A DNA stretch of 64,000 nt. Origin: Bacteroidales bacterium (GTDB lineage Bacteria > Bacteroidota > Bacteroidia > Bacteroidales > WRLA01). Shown here one piece after another: positions 33,718-41,633 of this stretch. The position numbers were made by a program, and so were the translations under genes. The first letter of the stretch is position 1, and every line of letters begins with the position of its first letter. Location of the stretch: assembly GCA_009777825.1 (NCBI GenBank), contig WRLA01000007.1:1-64000 (forward strand), given 5' to 3'. The notes below the pieces were generated by a model. The model was not told the DNA's origin. It saw only the letters and a list, made by a program, of their open reading frames with translations, and searched no databases.

Positions 33718-35910
33718 ATGAAAAAACTTTTTCTCTTCATCGTATTTGCTTGGGCGTATGGATTCTCTTCTTACGCCTATTACGAAAAAAATTATCCCAT
33801 CACGGTAACGCAGCCCGATGGCATGGAAGTACACTGTTTCGCCACCGGCGACGAATTTTACCACTGGGTACACGACGAAGACGGATTTACCCTCATCCGC
33901 GACCTGCAAACAGGCATTGTGGTCTATGCCAAATTGGAAAACGACGAGTTGGTCTCGACCGGCTATCGCGCCGGCAGCGTTGACCCTGCGACAATAGGAT
34001 TGACGCCATGGCTGAACATCTCTGTCGAAAAACGGCAACAACTACGCGCCGACTTTTTCAAAAACGCCCCCGAAAAACCGGTTGTAGAGACGTACGGCCG
34101 TGCGTCTCCACAACCCGACCAACCCCCAAGAGGCGGATGGAACAACGGAACGATCAACAACTTGGTGATTTACATCCGCTTTTCCGACGAGAACGAGTTT
34201 CCGCCGGAAAAAGCCGCTAAGTACGACGGTTTTTTCAACAAAGACGAACCAGGACAGACCTCCATGTATGCCTACTATAAAGCGGCTTCGCTCGACCGGA
34301 CGTTTATTCCATCTACTTTTTACCCTATAAACACGGAAAACGCCATTACCTCATACCAGGACATCTACCCACGCGGTTACTACCAACCCTACAACGCCAC
34401 TTCTAACCCTATCGGCTACACCGACGACCTGGAATCATGGTTCAGAGGACATCAAGCGTTTAGACGCGCCATTGAGTTTGTAGCCGACGAAGTACCGGAA
34501 GACTTAGACCTCGATTTTAACAACGACGGGCTGGTGGACAACATCTGCTTTATCGTGAGCGGCGCTGCCGGCGCATGGTCGTCGTTGCTGTGGCCCCACC
34601 GCTTCTTCCTAATGGCTGCCGAAGAAATATACATCAACGGCGTAAGAGCGTGGGATTACAATCTGCTCATCGAAAAACATTTAGACGGAGCAGGAACCAG
34701 CGTTTTAGCACACGAAATGTCGCATACATTAGGCTCTCCCGATCTGTATAGATACGAATATAACGGCACTCCTGTCGGCATCTGGGACTTGATGTCGGAC
34801 GACCAAAACCCGCCCCAATCCATGACGGCGTATATGAAATGGAAATATGGCGGTTGGATTGACGACATCCCCACAATCACCGAAAGCGGAAGTTATACCT
34901 TACATAATGTATGGACAGAGAGCAATAATGCCTACAAAATCGCTTCGCCCAACTCGTCCACAGAGTTTTTTGTGATAGAATATCGCGATAACAGCGTTTA
35001 CTGGGATTCGAAATTGCCGGGCAGCGGCTTGATTATATATCGTATCAATACCAAGTGCGATGGAAACGCCGACGGTCCGCCCGACGAAATCTATATCTAC
35101 CGTCAGGGCGGAAAGAGCAACATGGCTAACGACGGAAACCTCAGCGGCGCCTATTTCTCGCTAGAGTCAGGACGCACGGCGTTTAACAATGTTTCCAATC
35201 CCTCGTGCTTTTTGTCCGACGGCTCGCCCGGCGGCATCGCCATTAACATCACCGAACCACGAGGCGAAACCATGACCTTTAACGTTGACTTCTCGATGGT
35301 AAATACGGAAATCCAAGTTACGCCCGAAAAACTGACCTTCGCCAATATTCCCCTCGGAACAACCTCCGAACCGCAAACCTTTACCGTTATCGGAACGAAC
35401 TTGAAATATGACCTCTTATATGCAAAAACCGGCGACAACAGTAATCTCTTCGCCATCGAAGAGATTGACTGGAACCCCGCCACCGGCGGAACACTCTCCA
35501 TACGATATACGCCGACATCCACCCAAATAAACACAGCAAGACTCGTCTTCAAGTCTATCGGCGCAACCTCGCAAGAAGTATCATTAATAGCACAGGGAGC
35601 CACCGTAGCCATCAACGAACAGGACGTTGCGGATGGCATTACGATATATCCCAATCCGACAACGGGATTGTTAACGATATGCGATATGCGCAATTCCCCT
35701 CCTCTGGAGGGGGCAAGGGGAGGCACGATATGCGACGTTGTAATATTCGATGTTTTGGGTCGTACCGTAGGGGCGGCCCTGGCGGTCGCCCCTGACGGGA
35801 CGCATCAATCACAAATCGAAATGGATATTTCGTATTTGCCCACCGGCATCTATTTTGTGAAAATCCAAACCGAAACCGACGTGGTTGTGCGGAAAGTAAT
35901 TAAACAATAA
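33718..35910 (+). CDS. M6-family metalloprotease with T9SS C-terminal domain (paralogue 1)
   Basis: A 730-residue secreted protease. Signal peptide 1-20. The N-terminal domain (VHCFATGDEFYHWVHDEDGF) is followed by the M6 catalytic domain with zinc site HEMSHTLGSPD (His332, Glu333, His336). Then a beta-rich domain, a segment near 540-640 (LTFANIPLGTTSEPQTF) and a type A CTD (ITIYPNPTTGLLTI, IFDVLGR, LPTGIYFVKIQTETDVVVRK). Two repeat-derived inserts interrupt the CTD. It is followed 28 bp later by a close paralogue, so a tandem duplication. Likely a PorU substrate. Confidence 0.88.
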   Translation: MKKLFLFIVFAWAYGFSSYAYYEKNYPITVTQPDGMEVHCFATGDEFYHWVHDEDGFTLIRDLQTGIVVYAKLENDELVSTGYRAGSVDPATIGLTPWLNISVEKRQQLRADFFKNAPEKPVVETYGRASPQPDQPPRGGWNNGTINNLVIYIRFSDENEFPPEKAAKYDGFFNKDEPGQTSMYAYYKAASLDRTFIPSTFYPINTENAITSYQDIYPRGYYQPYNATSNPIGYTDDLESWFRGHQAFRRAIEFVADEVPEDLDLDFNNDGLVDNICFIVSGAAGAWSSLLWPHRFFLMAAEEIYINGVRAWDYNLLIEKHLDGAGTSVLAHEMSHTLGSPDLYRYEYNGTPVGIWDLMSDDQNPPQSMTAYMKWKYGGWIDDIPTITESGSYTLHNVWTESNNAYKIASPNSSTEFFVIEYRDNSVYWDSKLPGSGLIIYRINTKCDGNADGPPDEIYIYRQGGKSNMANDGNLSGAYFSLESGRTAFNNVSNPSCFLSDGSPGGIAINITEPRGETMTFNVDFSMVNTEIQVTPEKLTFANIPLGTTSEPQTFTVIGTNLKYDLLYAKTGDNSNLFAIEEIDWNPATGGTLSIRYTPTSTQINTARLVFKSIGATSQEVSLIAQGATVAINEQDVADGITIYPNPTTGLLTICDMRNSPPLEGARGGTICDVVIFDVLGRTVGAALAVAPDGTHQSQIEMDISYLPTGIYFVKIQTETDVVVRKVIKQ
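35675..35793. repeat. in-frame heptamers and two hairpin elements inside the CTD of M6 paralogue 1
   Basis: Two CGATATG heptamers (35675-35688) are followed by the hairpin CCCCTCC-TCT-GGAGGGG (about 35696-35712) with GGGGAGG beyond it, then one more CGATATG. At 35769-35793 lies a second hairpin, AGGGGCG...CGCCCCT. The reading frame stays open through all of it. Confidence 0.85.
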
Positions 35911-35938
35911 AAATAAATAAATAAAAAGTTTTAGAGTT

Positions 35939-38107
35939 ATGACAACAACATTTACAAAAAATGCAAAACAAATCCTTGCAGGATTGTTTTTGGTATGCCT
36001 TTGCCTTTGCGCAAATGCAAGTTATGTAGAAAAATTCCCCATCACGGTAACACAGCCCGATGATGGAACGGTAGTATCCTGTTTCGCCACCGGCGACGAA
36101 TACTACCACTGGGTACACGACGAAAACGGATTTACCCTCATCCGCGACCCGCAAACAGGCATCGTGGTCTATGCCACATTGGAAAATGACGAATTAGTCT
36201 CCACCGGCTATCGCGCCGGAAGCGTTGACCCCGCCGCAACAGGATTGCAGCCATGGACGATTATTTCGCCGGAAAAACGAATGCAGATTCGGGAAGACTT
36301 TTTGAAAAAAACACCGCCAAAACCGGTAAACCCCGGTTACCAACCCCCAAGAGGCGGATGGAACAACGGAACGATACAAAACCTCGTGATCTACATCCGT
36401 TTTTCCGACGAAACCGAATTTCCACCCGAAAAAGCCGCCATCTACAACGACATGCACAACAAAGAAGAAGAAGGATACCCTTCCATGTATTCGTATTTCA
36501 AAGCCGTTTCCAATGAAAAAACATTCATCCCCACCACTTTCTACCCCGTAACTTCCGGTGACCTCATCATCTCATATCAGGATATCTACCCCCGCTCCTA
36601 CTTCCAACCCTACTCCACATACAACCCCGACGGATACCAAGGCGGCGACAACGGAGACGAACGCACCGAGAGAGAACACCAACTGCTCGCACGCGCCGTC
36701 GAAGCCGTAAAACATGAAATCCCAACAGACTTAGACCTCGACTTCAACAACGACGGCTTCGTTGACAACATCTGTTTTATTGTAAGAGGCGCTCCGGGCG
36801 ATTGGGCAGTATTGCTGTGGCCCCACCGCTGGGCGTTATACTCAGAATACGTAACCATCAACGGAAAACAGGTTTGGGATTTTAATATGCAGATAGAAAC
36901 GCATTTGGATGGCTCCAGCGCCAGCGTATTGTCGCACGAAATGTCCCATACGCTAAGTTCACCCGACCTGTATAGATACCAATACAACGGCACGCCCGTC
37001 GGACAGTGGGACTTGATGGCAAGCAACACCTCCCCGCCGCAATCCATGACCGCATGGATGAAATACCAATACGGCGGCTGGATTGACAACATCCCCACCA
37101 TCACCGAAACCGGAACCTACACCCTCAACAACGTATGGTCGGAAACCAACTATGCCTACCGAATAGCCTCGCCCAACTCATCTACAGAGTTCTTTGTGGT
37201 GGAATATCGCGATAAAAACGTGTACTGGGACTCGAACTTGCCAGGCAGCGGACTGCTTATATACCGTATCAATACCAAGGAAAACGGAAATGCCCAAGGT
37301 CCGCCGGACGAACTCTATATCTACCGTAAAGGCGGAACCAGCAATATGGCTGATGACGGCGATATTAAAAACGCTTTCTTCTCGGAACAGTCGGGACGTA
37401 CGGCGTTTAACAACTCGTCCGATCCACCGTGTTTTTTATCCAATAACCAACCCGGAAGCATTTACATCTCCAACATCAGCGCCTCAGGCGGAGAAACCAT
37501 GTCGTTCTACGTTGACTTCTCCATGGCAAATACGGAAATCCACGTTACGCCCAACGAACTGACCTTTGCCAATATCCCCGTTGGAACAACCTCCGAACCG
37601 CAAACCATCACCGTCTCCGGCACAGATCTGACACATCCCATCCTCTACGAAAAAAGCGGCACCAACCACGAACTCTTCACCATCGAAGAAACCGACTGGA
37701 ACCCCGAAACCGGCGGAACACTCTCTGTTACATTTATGTCGGAAGCAGCCAAGATATACACCTCCAAAATCGTCTTCAGTTCCTTAGGCGCAGTGTCGAA
37801 AACAGTAACGTTAAAAGCACAAGGAACCACCGTAGCCATCGGCGAACAGGATGCGGCGGATGGCATTGCGATATATCCCAATCCGACGACAGGATTGTTG
37901 ACGATATGCGATATGCGATATGCGATATGCGACGTTGCAATATTCGATGTTTTGGGACGTATCGTAGGGGCGACCCTTGCGGTCGCCTCTGACGGGACGC
38001 ACCAATCGCAAATCGAAATGGATATTTCGTATTTGCCCACCGGCATCTATTTTGTGAAAATCCAAACCGAAAATAACGTGGCAACGAAAAAGGTAATTAA
38101 AAAATAA
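35939..38107 (+). CDS. M6-family metalloprotease with T9SS C-terminal domain (paralogue 2)
   Basis: 722 residues, closely similar to the upstream gene over its whole length. Signal peptide ends near CANAS. The zinc site is HEMSHTLSSPD (His333, Glu334, His337), with Ser replacing Gly at the position after Leu. The same downstream domains and a type A CTD follow (IAIYPNPTTGLLTI, IFDVLGRIVGATLA, LPTGIYFVKIQTENNVATKK). Its CTD carries four heptamers where paralogue 1 has a longer insert. Secreted by T9SS; substrates unknown. Confidence 0.88.
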   Translation: MTTTFTKNAKQILAGLFLVCLCLCANASYVEKFPITVTQPDDGTVVSCFATGDEYYHWVHDENGFTLIRDPQTGIVVYATLENDELVSTGYRAGSVDPAATGLQPWTIISPEKRMQIREDFLKKTPPKPVNPGYQPPRGGWNNGTIQNLVIYIRFSDETEFPPEKAAIYNDMHNKEEEGYPSMYSYFKAVSNEKTFIPTTFYPVTSGDLIISYQDIYPRSYFQPYSTYNPDGYQGGDNGDERTEREHQLLARAVEAVKHEIPTDLDLDFNNDGFVDNICFIVRGAPGDWAVLLWPHRWALYSEYVTINGKQVWDFNMQIETHLDGSSASVLSHEMSHTLSSPDLYRYQYNGTPVGQWDLMASNTSPPQSMTAWMKYQYGGWIDNIPTITETGTYTLNNVWSETNYAYRIASPNSSTEFFVVEYRDKNVYWDSNLPGSGLLIYRINTKENGNAQGPPDELYIYRKGGTSNMADDGDIKNAFFSEQSGRTAFNNSSDPPCFLSNNQPGSIYISNISASGGETMSFYVDFSMANTEIHVTPNELTFANIPVGTTSEPQTITVSGTDLTHPILYEKSGTNHELFTIEETDWNPETGGTLSVTFMSEAAKIYTSKIVFSSLGAVSKTVTLKAQGTTVAIGEQDAADGIAIYPNPTTGLLTICDMRYAICDVAIFDVLGRIVGATLAVASDGTHQSQIEMDISYLPTGIYFVKIQTENNVATKKVIKK
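37902..37990. repeat. in-frame (CGATATG)4 and hairpin element inside the CTD of M6 paralogue 2
   Basis: Four perfect CGATATG units (37902-37929) encode MRYAIC-type sequence. At 37966-37990 lies AGGGGCGACC-CTTGC-GGTCGCCTCT, a 10-bp stem with one G-T pair. Both are in frame. Confidence 0.9.
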
Positions 38108-38111
38108 TTAT

Positions 38112-38119
38112 TACCTTTG
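38112..38119 (+). promoter_or_regulatory. -7 element TACCTTTG for the peptide transporter
   Basis: Exact consensus 5 bp after the stop of the M6 gene and about 60 bp before the ATG at 38182. The transporter gene therefore has its own promoter. Confidence 0.55.
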
Positions 38120-38181
38120 CCCCCTAAATTTTTATTGCAAAACCTAATATTAAATAAGTATAAATTAAATTCTAAAGTTTT

Positions 38182-40011
38182 ATGTTGAAAAATCACCCTA
38201 AAGGATTATTAGTAGCCTTTTTCACTAACATGGGAGAGCGCTTTGGTTTCTACACCATGATGGCTATTTTGGTACTGTTTCTGCAAGCCCGCTACGGACT
38301 TTCAGCGGCAGCCGCCGGAGATTATTACAGTTGGTTCTACTTTGCCATCTATGCCCTGGCGCTGATTGGCGGTATGCTTGCCGACTGGACGAAGAAGTAT
38401 AAATTAGTCATTCTGCTCGGACAGATTATCATGTTCGCCGGCTATGTTCTGATAGCCGTTCCGAATTTGCCTTTGTCGCTCGCTCTGGCAGGACTCTTTA
38501 CCATTGCACTCGGAAACGGTCTGTTTAAAGGAAACCTGCAAGCCGTTGTCGGCCAACTGTACGATGATGAAAAATACAAAGCGCTGCGCGACAAGGCGTT
38601 TATGATTTTTTACATGGGCATTAACATCGGTGCTTTCTTTGCACCATTCGTCGCAACAGGCATTCGCGGATGGTGGCTGAAAACACACGGCTTTGAACAT
38701 CATGGCGGGCTGCCCGCACTCTGCCATCAGATGATAGACGGAAGCATCACCTCCGAAAACACAACCCAACTGCAAGAATTGGCGAATAGCGTCATGATAA
38801 ATAAAGAACCCGTAACCGATTTAACCGCTTTTGCCCAAAATTATATAGACGTCTTTTCAAGAGGTTACAACTGGGCGTTTGCCATTGCCGCCGGCGCCAT
38901 GATCCTTTCCTTGATTGTATATGTCATTTTCAATAAAATGCTGCCCAACAAAGAAAAACAGGCCGTGGAAGTAAAAGAAAAAACAGCAGATGTTAAATCC
39001 TCCAAGAAAACCTGGGGATTGGTACTTGCTTTCGGCTTAATGGTAATTACCAGCGTGCTGGTGCATGTAATCGGCATGATCACCAACATCGGCGATTTAG
39101 ATTACAAATTAGGCTTGGCAATCGGTCTGTTTGTGGGATTTGTAACCTACATGTTCTCCATCTCCACCAAAGAGGAAAAACCGAGAGTGGGCGCATTGAG
39201 TTTGGTTTTTGTTGTGGTCATTTTCTTCTGGATGTCGTTCCACCAAAACGGATTAACCCTAACCCTGTTTGCACGCGACTATGTAGTAACGAAAGTATCA
39301 CCGTTCACTTTCCTGTTTTTCAACTTGGAATCCATCCTTTGCGTCATCGCAACGATTGCAGGCGCTGTGCTTGCCCTCAATGGCAAAGGAGTCAAACAGC
39401 GGATATCCGGCTCTATTGCGTTCCTTATATGTGGAGCGGCATGTTATTATTTCACAACGACGTATTCCGCCACAAACAACCCCATCGGTCCCGAAGTATT
39501 CCAATCGTTCAATCCCCTCTTCATCGTAGCGCTTACGCCGTTGGTCATGGGACTGTTCAGTTGGTTGAGCAATAAGCAAAAGGAACCGTCCACCCCGAAA
39601 AAAATCGGTTACGGGATGATTATCGCATCTCTAGGCTTTGTCATCGTATTGATAGCCTCCTTAAAACTTGTCTCCCCCTATCTATTGGACGGAAAAGTTC
39701 CTACCGAAGATATGCGCGTATCGCCCTACTGGCTGATGAGCAGTTACTTAATCCTTACCATTGCGGAACTGTTTTTAAGTCCGATGGGCTTGTCTTTCGT
39801 CTCGAAAGTGGCTCCGTCGCGCTTCCAAGGATTGATGCAAGGCGGCTGGCTGTTAGCAACGGCAATAGGTAATAAACTGTTGTTCGTAGGCAGTTTGATG
39901 TGGGGTAGAATAGACCTTTACATGCTCTGGGGCATCTTCATCATCTGCTGCATCCTGTCGGCGCTGTTCATCTTCTCCATCATGAAAAAATTAGAGGCGG
40001 CGACAAAATAA
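38182..40011 (+). CDS. POT-family proton-dependent oligopeptide transporter
   Basis: A 609-residue inner-membrane protein with about 14 hydrophobic segments. The POT signature near the N-terminus is FFTNMGERFGFYTMMAIL, with the conserved ERF(G)Y proton-coupling motif. FMIFYMGINIGAFFAPFVA follows in helix 4-5. It imports di- and tripeptides with protons. Its position behind two secreted proteases suggests uptake of their products, which is an inference from gene order only. A composite hairpin terminator follows at 40054-40090. Confidence 0.92.
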   Translation: MLKNHPKGLLVAFFTNMGERFGFYTMMAILVLFLQARYGLSAAAAGDYYSWFYFAIYALALIGGMLADWTKKYKLVILLGQIIMFAGYVLIAVPNLPLSLALAGLFTIALGNGLFKGNLQAVVGQLYDDEKYKALRDKAFMIFYMGINIGAFFAPFVATGIRGWWLKTHGFEHHGGLPALCHQMIDGSITSENTTQLQELANSVMINKEPVTDLTAFAQNYIDVFSRGYNWAFAIAAGAMILSLIVYVIFNKMLPNKEKQAVEVKEKTADVKSSKKTWGLVLAFGLMVITSVLVHVIGMITNIGDLDYKLGLAIGLFVGFVTYMFSISTKEEKPRVGALSLVFVVVIFFWMSFHQNGLTLTLFARDYVVTKVSPFTFLFFNLESILCVIATIAGAVLALNGKGVKQRISGSIAFLICGAACYYFTTTYSATNNPIGPEVFQSFNPLFIVALTPLVMGLFSWLSNKQKEPSTPKKIGYGMIIASLGFVIVLIASLKLVSPYLLDGKVPTEDMRVSPYWLMSSYLILTIAELFLSPMGLSFVSKVAPSRFQGLMQGGWLLATAIGNKLLFVGSLMWGRIDLYMLWGIFIICCILSALFIFSIMKKLEAATK

Positions 40012-40304
40012 CGATTCAGAATAATATCATTGAGCGTGCCTCAAAAGTATTTTAGTGCGCAGATAACGCAAATTGCGTCATCTGCGCACTTTTAAAACAT
40101 CGGGTGCATTTTCGGAATGACAATCAATGGCTTATAAAAATGGGATGAGGAGGGGGTAGAACTATATATATTACATTTTGACGATGGCGAAACCGTAAAG
40201 AAATTTAACATAACTGTAAAACTACGAATATCGCATCGCTGTTTATCTCTCACAACTGTATAAGCAGGGATTTGTGAAGAACAAAGCAAGACATTCGTCC
40301 CCCC
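40012..40304. other. intergenic with terminator, otherwise nothing recognised
   Basis: About 290 bp. Apart from the hairpin at 40054-40090 there is a 34-codon plus-strand frame (ELYILHFDDGETVKKFNITV and on) that matches nothing I know and has no start context. Confidence 0.5.
40054..40090 (+). terminator. composite hairpin terminator after the peptide transporter
   Basis: AGTGCGCAGAT pairs with ATCTGCGCACT, enclosing ACGCAA/TTGCGT as a second nested stem, followed by TTTAAAA. It is perfectly nested apart from single-base bulges. Its arms also resemble the dispersed CTGCGTCATCTGCG repeat, so it may be a repeat used as a terminator. Confidence 0.65.
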
Positions 40305-40529
40305 TTAATATTCATCTTCGTGAAAGAAAAAATCGTCTTTGGTCGGATAATCGGGCCAAATATCTTCGATACGTTCATATATTTCACCTTCGTCCTCTTC
40401 CATCTCTAACAGATTTTCCATCACGCCTTGAGGTGCGCCGGAGCGAACAGCAAAATCAATCAATTCTTCACGAGTGGCAGGCCACGGAGCATCCTCTAAT
40501 TTCGACGCAAGTTCAAGTGTCCAGTACAT
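40305..40529 (-). CDS. DUF2795-like small protein
   Basis: 74 residues from the ATG at 40529 (MYWTLELASKLEDAPWPATR). A longer frame from 40610 begins upstream of the -7 box TACTTTTG (40554-40561) and is rejected. Features: PATREELIDFAVRSGAP, a run of acidic residues (MEEDEGEIYERIEDIWPDYP) and the C-terminus DDFFFHEDEY. It resembles the short DUF2795 proteins widely kept in Bacteroidota. Function unknown; probably cytosolic. Confidence 0.7.
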   Translation of the reverse strand: MYWTLELASKLEDAPWPATREELIDFAVRSGAPQGVMENLLEMEEDEGEIYERIEDIWPDYPTKDDFFFHEDEY

Positions 40530-40688
40530 TTTATTCTGTTTTAAAAATTTTTGCAAAAGTAAAATTTTTTTTGATTGTACGGGTGAAAAAAAATAAAAAT
40601 ATTTTAACACTTTCGGTATTTGAAAATAATGTATCTTTGCAGTGGATAATAACGACGTAAAAATTGCATTAAATAAAAAAAATAATGT

Positions 40689-40952
40689 ATGATGAATACC
40701 ATTAGAGTAGAAGTGCTTAATCCCAAAAGTATATCATTACTTAAGGAATTGGAGAAATTGCAGCTAATAGCCATTTGCAAAAGTAAAAAGGTTAAAAGTC
40801 AAAGCGATGATTTTATAGATTTAGTACAAAAAATTCGCTTAAAATCGCGTAATGTACCAAGTTTGGAGGAAATTACAGCAGAAGTCGAACAACAAAGAAA
40901 CGAAATGTATGCCATTTCTGTGGAAGAAAACAAAGATCATCATAGATACTAA
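40689..40952 (+). CDS. antitoxin-like small protein, no toxin partner seen
   Basis: 87 residues (or 86 from the second ATG at 40692). N-terminal VEVLNPKSISLLKELEKLQL, then a charged middle and EEITAEVEQQRNEMYAI. This layout resembles small antitoxins found before PIN or RelE toxins in Bacteroidota, but the next gene is a DUF2461 protein. A -7 box (TATCTTTG) lies at 40632-40639. The assignment is tentative. Confidence 0.5.
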   Translation: MMNTIRVEVLNPKSISLLKELEKLQLIAICKSKKVKSQSDDFIDLVQKIRLKSRNVPSLEEITAEVEQQRNEMYAISVEENKDHHRY

Positions 40953-40965
40953 GGAATAGAATATT

Positions 40966-41619
40966 ATGAACACCTCCACCGTATTTAATTTTTTAGAGCA
41001 ACTATCGCGCAATAACAATCGTGAATGGTTTACCGAGCATAAGGCGTTGTATCTGCAAGCCAAAGAAGAAGTAGAAAAGATCATTCACGCCGTCGGACAA
41101 CAACTTGTCGAGATAGACCCTGCATTGCAAGGATTTACCGAGCCGTCGCAGGTCTTGTTCCGGATTTACCGCGACGTCCGTTTCGCAAAAGACAAACAAC
41201 TGTATAAGACGCACTTCGGATGTTTCTTCGCATCGGGAGGCAAAAAAACGGAACTCGGCGGATACTACCTGCATCTCCAGCCTCAGAACTCGTTTGTCAG
41301 CGGCGGCGTCTGGTGTCCGCAACCGGCTGTCTTGAAGAAGATCCGCCAGGAGATTTTGTACAACACGGACACGTTTCTGCGCATCTTCAATGCACCCGCG
41401 TTTAAAACCTTCTTTCCGAAGTTAGACGAAGAAGATATGCTGCAACGCATCCCAACAGGATTCCCGACCGACTTTCAACACGGACACCTCCTGCGACATA
41501 GACACTATACCGTCTCCACGCCATTAGCCGATGATGTTGTCGTTTCGGATAAACTGATACCCAATATAATACAAAGGTTCAAGGCGATAAAGCCGTTTAA
41601 TGCTTTTCTGAATCTTTAA
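40966..41619 (+). CDS. DUF2461 (TIGR02453) family protein
   Basis: 217 residues. Family phrases seen: FLEQLSRNNNREWFTEHK at the N-terminus, LFRIYRDVRFAKDKQLYKTH, and GGYYLHLQPQNSFVSGGVW. These proteins are widespread and of unknown biochemical role. It starts 13 bp after the antitoxin-like gene and is probably cotranscribed. Confidence 0.88.
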   Translation: MNTSTVFNFLEQLSRNNNREWFTEHKALYLQAKEEVEKIIHAVGQQLVEIDPALQGFTEPSQVLFRIYRDVRFAKDKQLYKTHFGCFFASGGKKTELGGYYLHLQPQNSFVSGGVWCPQPAVLKKIRQEILYNTDTFLRIFNAPAFKTFFPKLDEEDMLQRIPTGFPTDFQHGHLLRHRHYTVSTPLADDVVVSDKLIPNIIQRFKAIKPFNAFLNL

Positions 41620-41633
41620 TGGTATCATAAGTT

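Noticed and set aside
40092-40289. Minus-strand frame of 65 codons after the peptide transporter
   Set aside because: No -7 box, no family features, low-complexity Ser-rich composition.
40689-41619. Toxin-antitoxin pair of the 87-residue protein with the DUF2461 gene
   Set aside because: The small protein looks antitoxin-like, but DUF2461 proteins are not known toxins and have a wide distribution independent of such partners.
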